From CAYXDO01 sp964463485 (GTDB lineage: Bacteria; Myxococcota; Kuafuiibacteriia; Kuafuiibacteriales; Kuafuiibacteriaceae): a stretch of DNA of 64,000 bases. The stretch is taken from assembly GCA_964463485.1 (NCBI GenBank), contig CAYXDO010000013.1, positions 45,494 through 109,493 of the forward strand, read 5' to 3'. Position numbers and translations under genes: made by a program. Positions 62,010 to 64,000 of this stretch are shown one piece after another. The notes below the pieces were generated by a model, which was not told where the DNA came from, searched no databases, and saw only the letters and a program-made list of their open reading frames with translations. Numbering within the stretch: position 1 is the first letter of the stretch; each line of letters opens with the position of its first letter.

Positions 62010-62049
62010 GGCGTAGGAAGGGTATTGCGTCCCAATTTCGAGCCGTGCG

Positions 62050-62220
62050 GTAGGGGGTAGGGTCCAGCGACTTCGGTATTCGTGAAACCTGTTATTTCGA
62101 GAGTTCGGATGAGTCGCAATGACATGAGTTCGCGCGTGCTTCAGCCGCCGAAATCGCGCCCGCTAGGAATTCCGCCGGCCTCTCTGGGCTCGCGCATACT
62201 TCGGCCTTCGAGCGCCTGGC
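62050..62220. repeat. Junction repeat J, copy 4 (longest)
   Basis: It begins GTAGGGGGTAGGGTCCAGCG 40 bp after the broken propeller gene and runs through GGATGAGTCGCAATGACATG, CGTGCTTCAGCCGCCGAAAT, GGAATTCCGCCGGCCTCTCT and CTTCGGCCTTCGAGCGCCTGG. It is the fullest copy. Instead of an Ig module it is followed by a 21-bp tandem repeat and a transposase remnant. Confidence 0.78.
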
Positions 62221-62260
62221 CCGAATACCCGTTTGGTCTGCCCGAATACCCGTTTGGTCT
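62219..62260. repeat. Perfect 21-bp tandem duplication
   Basis: Two identical units (62219-62239, 62240-62260) lie immediately between J4 and the 3' end of the transposase remnant. They may reflect slippage or be a scar of the insertion. Confidence 0.85.
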
Positions 62261-62273
62261 CGCTGCCCCAGAC

Positions 62274-63050
62274 CTAGGCCGCTTGCTTCAGTTCGACCGG
62301 GAGAGTACGTTCGTCGTCGAGGAAGCACACGTGCAGCTCGAGCCGGCCCGGGCCTCGGCGCTGCCTGGGGACGTGCACAGGGCGCTCGAGGGCCAGCGTG
62401 CTCGCGGTTCGAATCGCGGCGCCTCGTTCGCCGACTCGACGCCACTGTAGACCTCGTTCGGTGTCCTACCTGCGAGACTCTCGTGGGGCCGGTGCTCGTG
62501 GTACCAGCGAAAGCATCTGGACCACTGGGGCCTGCGCCTCATGCGACGCAGAGGTCTAGTCACCCGTCGAGTGTGCTCGCTCTTGAAGGTTCGATTCAGC
62601 CGCTCGGTGATCGCGGTCGCGGCGCAGCTCGTCACCGACGCGACCTGGGCCGTGAGCTCGTGCTTCGTACACCAGGTCCGATACTCTTCGCTCGTGAACT
62701 GCCCTCCCTTGCGGCTGATCCGAGAAGACGGAGAGTCCTATGACTCTGCGAGAGTGGACGTCGATGACGACCGCGACCCACCAGCAGAAGGGCCAGCGCT
62801 GCCAGAGTGCGCTGGGGATCCAAGGCATCCAGCAGCCTCCCACCGTCGGGACCAAGGTGAAATTGATTTCCCAGATCTGATTTGCGCGGTCGGCGCGCAC
62901 GGCTTGGCTCTTCGCTTCGGGCCCAGATTTCGGCTCTCCCTCGGCCGCGCATTCGTCGGTACTCTCATTCACGGGCTCGTCAACGCTCGGCGATTGGCCC
63001 GCGTCGACAGCGGTCGCCTGCCCTTGCGGCGGAGTGGCTCGCTGGAGCAA
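62274..63050 (-). pseudogene. Degenerate DDE/rve-type transposase remnant
   Basis: Read on the minus strand, the N-terminal piece has NQIWEINFTLVPTVGG, WMPWIPSALWQRWPFCWWVA and VVIDVHSRRVIG (catalytic Asp region). Directly after VFSDQP the reading frame changes to RKGGQFTSEEYRTWC, so about 40 residues, including the expected Cys-Asp before KGGQF, are missing. The next piece has AITERLNRTFKSEHTRR and WYHEHRPHESLAGRTPNEVY. A third frame carries the family C-terminus (LELHVCFLDDERTLPVELKQ) to a TAG at 62276-62274. At least two frameshifts and a deletion make it inactive. No inverted repeats were found. Confidence 0.8.
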
Positions 63051-63060
63051 ACGTAGGTAG

Positions 63061-64000
63061 GTGGCGCCGATCGACGAACGCGCGGGGTTGCGGCTCGACG
63101 GCCGGCCTCTGGTCGCCGCCTCACGCCGATCGGCGCGACCGGCCTGGCCGGCGCGCAGGTCGAACTCACCCCCGACTCCGAACGGAGACCGACTCAGTTA
63201 CGACCTGGTGAGTCTGCCCGACCACGGAGTCCTCACGAAGCCCGACGGCACCCCGGTCGTCGGCACCTCCGCGGGGATGACCAATGTCGGAGTGGTGCTG
63301 CGGTACCAGCCCGTCGCCAACTACAACGGCCCAGACCAGCTCGTCTTCCTGCGAGGCCAGACCGAGGCTTCCCTTCCCGCCGCCGTGTCGCTTACGATCA
63401 CCCCGGTGAGCGACGCGCCGCGCTTCACCTCGACGCCCCGTTGGCGGTCGCCGAGGACACCGAGTTGGTCTACGACGCCGAAGCCGTCGACGTCGAGGGC
63501 AGCGCGCTGACTTACGCGCTGAAGGCGAGCCCGCCGAGCATGAGGCTGGACGTCACGACCGGAGTGATTCGGTGGACGCCGACCAACGCGGACGTGGGAG
63601 TGCACACGGTGAGTATCGAGGTGACCGACGCCGAGAGACTCTCTGCCACTCAGACCTTCTCGATCCGCGTCGAGAACCGGAATGACTTGCCGGAGTTCAC
63701 GTCGACGCCCATCACGCGAGGCTACCCAGGAGTCCAGTACAGCTACCTGGCCAAGGCGACGGACCCCGACCGCAACGAGACCGCGCTCTTGCGCTTCGCG
63801 GCGACCGCGGGTCCGACGGGACTGACGGTCGACCGAGTCTCCGGAGAGGTGAAATTCAGGCCAACGGCGACCGGGAGCTTCCCGGTGACCCTGACGGTGA
63901 CCGACCCACGCGCTGCCGTCGCCACGCAGTCGTGGACCCTCCAGCTCGACCCCGACACGACGAGGCCGACCTGCGGGCTCGTCGTGAGCCCCGAGATCGC
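63061..64000 (+). pseudogene. Ig module copy 3: start of a larger, frameshifted surface-protein gene cut by window edge
   Basis: This is the most complete module copy. NGDRLSYDLVSLPDHGVLTK, NVGVVLRYQPVANYNGPDQL and AAVSLTITPVSDAPRFTST are in one frame. A 1-bp deletion near 63435 (CGACGCCCCG against CGACGGCCCCG in copies 1 and 2) shifts to the frame with LAVAEDTELVYDAEAVDVEG. That frame then stays open through both cadherin-like domains, a further Ig strand set (SFPVTLTVTDPRAAVATQSW) and LDPDTTRPTCGLVVSPEIA to the edge. Another shift seems to lie near 63170. The continuation DTTRPT...SP suggests further repeat domains beyond 64000. Copies 1 and 2 probably derive from this gene. Confidence 0.6.
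63206..63877. repeat. Ig-module repeat, copy 3
   Basis: A direct repeat of about 670 bp. The stretch 63470-63830 is essentially identical to copies 1 and 2. The 5' 230 bp are more divergent (for example CCCGGTCGTCGGCACCTCCG replaces CTCCGTTGTCGGG), so similarity is uneven along the module. Confidence 0.88.

Noticed and set aside
62399..62417. GGTTCGAATCGC resembling a tRNA T-arm
   Set aside because: No acceptor, D or anticodon arm can be drawn around it; it lies in the transposase remnant.

Overview
The window is GC-rich DNA (about 65-70% by eye) from a bacterium most likely in the Myxococcota (deltaproteobacterial lineage, Polyangia-like). The evidence is its secretome. It holds many lipoproteins with Asp/Thr/Gly or Cys-rich linkers, DUF4215-type Cys-rich repeats (CGNG...CDDGN...GDGC), choice-of-anchor/ASH-type repeats, a MYXO-CTERM-like C-terminus, an ECF sigma cassette, DUF4331 proteins and (GGGCAC)n-type intergenic repeats. 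The species cannot be named from sequence alone.

Layout. 1-712 (-): 3'-truncated nucleoside hydrolase. 1.0-9.4 kb (+): a complete, translationally overlapped cbb3 oxidase operon: fused ccoNO, ccoQ, a mono-haem ccoP, ccoG, ccoH, a TauE/DsbD_2-like membrane protein, ccoI and ccoS. An FNR-like box lies upstream. 9.4-12.6 kb (-): class III aminotransferase, 95-aa protein and GMC oxidoreductase with overlapping ends. 12.7-20.4 kb: MiaE, a UbiA-family transferase, a polytopic GT-C-like protein, a small unknown protein, a secreted glycosidase-like protein with a MYXO-CTERM-like tail, a radical SAM/SPASM protein and a secreted unknown. 20.5-28.2 kb: ECF sigma factor, membrane partner and lipoproteins, DUF4198, TPR lipoprotein and two convergent paralogous Cys-rich lipoproteins. 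28.3-31.6 kb: two DUF4331 paralogues separated by a 307-bp repeat element with inverted ends. 31.6-35.1 kb (-): FAD oxidoreductase and membrane sulfatase-superfamily protein.

35.4-48.7 kb: four large surface proteins. They are a 1632-aa Ig/PPC/DUF4215 mosaic, a beta-helix lipoprotein, a haem-motif plus copper-monooxygenase-like lipoprotein, and a choice-of-anchor lipoprotein with its own CxxCH. pdxH lies among them. 48.8-52.4 kb: a three-gene biotin-dependent acyl-CoA carboxylase (biotin carboxylase, carboxyltransferase, carrier with a duplicated, degenerate first domain). 52.5-57.2 kb: a small transcript candidate with a terminator, a second copy of the dispersed repeat, GSII glutamine synthetase, a GspF-like protein and an ABC-F ATPase.

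57.2-64.0 kb is the accessory region. Three near-identical copies (about 0.6 kb each) of a cadherin/Ig-like module are interspersed with four copies of a shorter repeat (called J here). Less GC-rich secreted PQQ-propeller-like genes lie between them. One module copy looks intact, two are frameshifted, and a dead DDE transposase sits in front of the third, which runs off the right edge. This cassette array is the least explained structure in the window.
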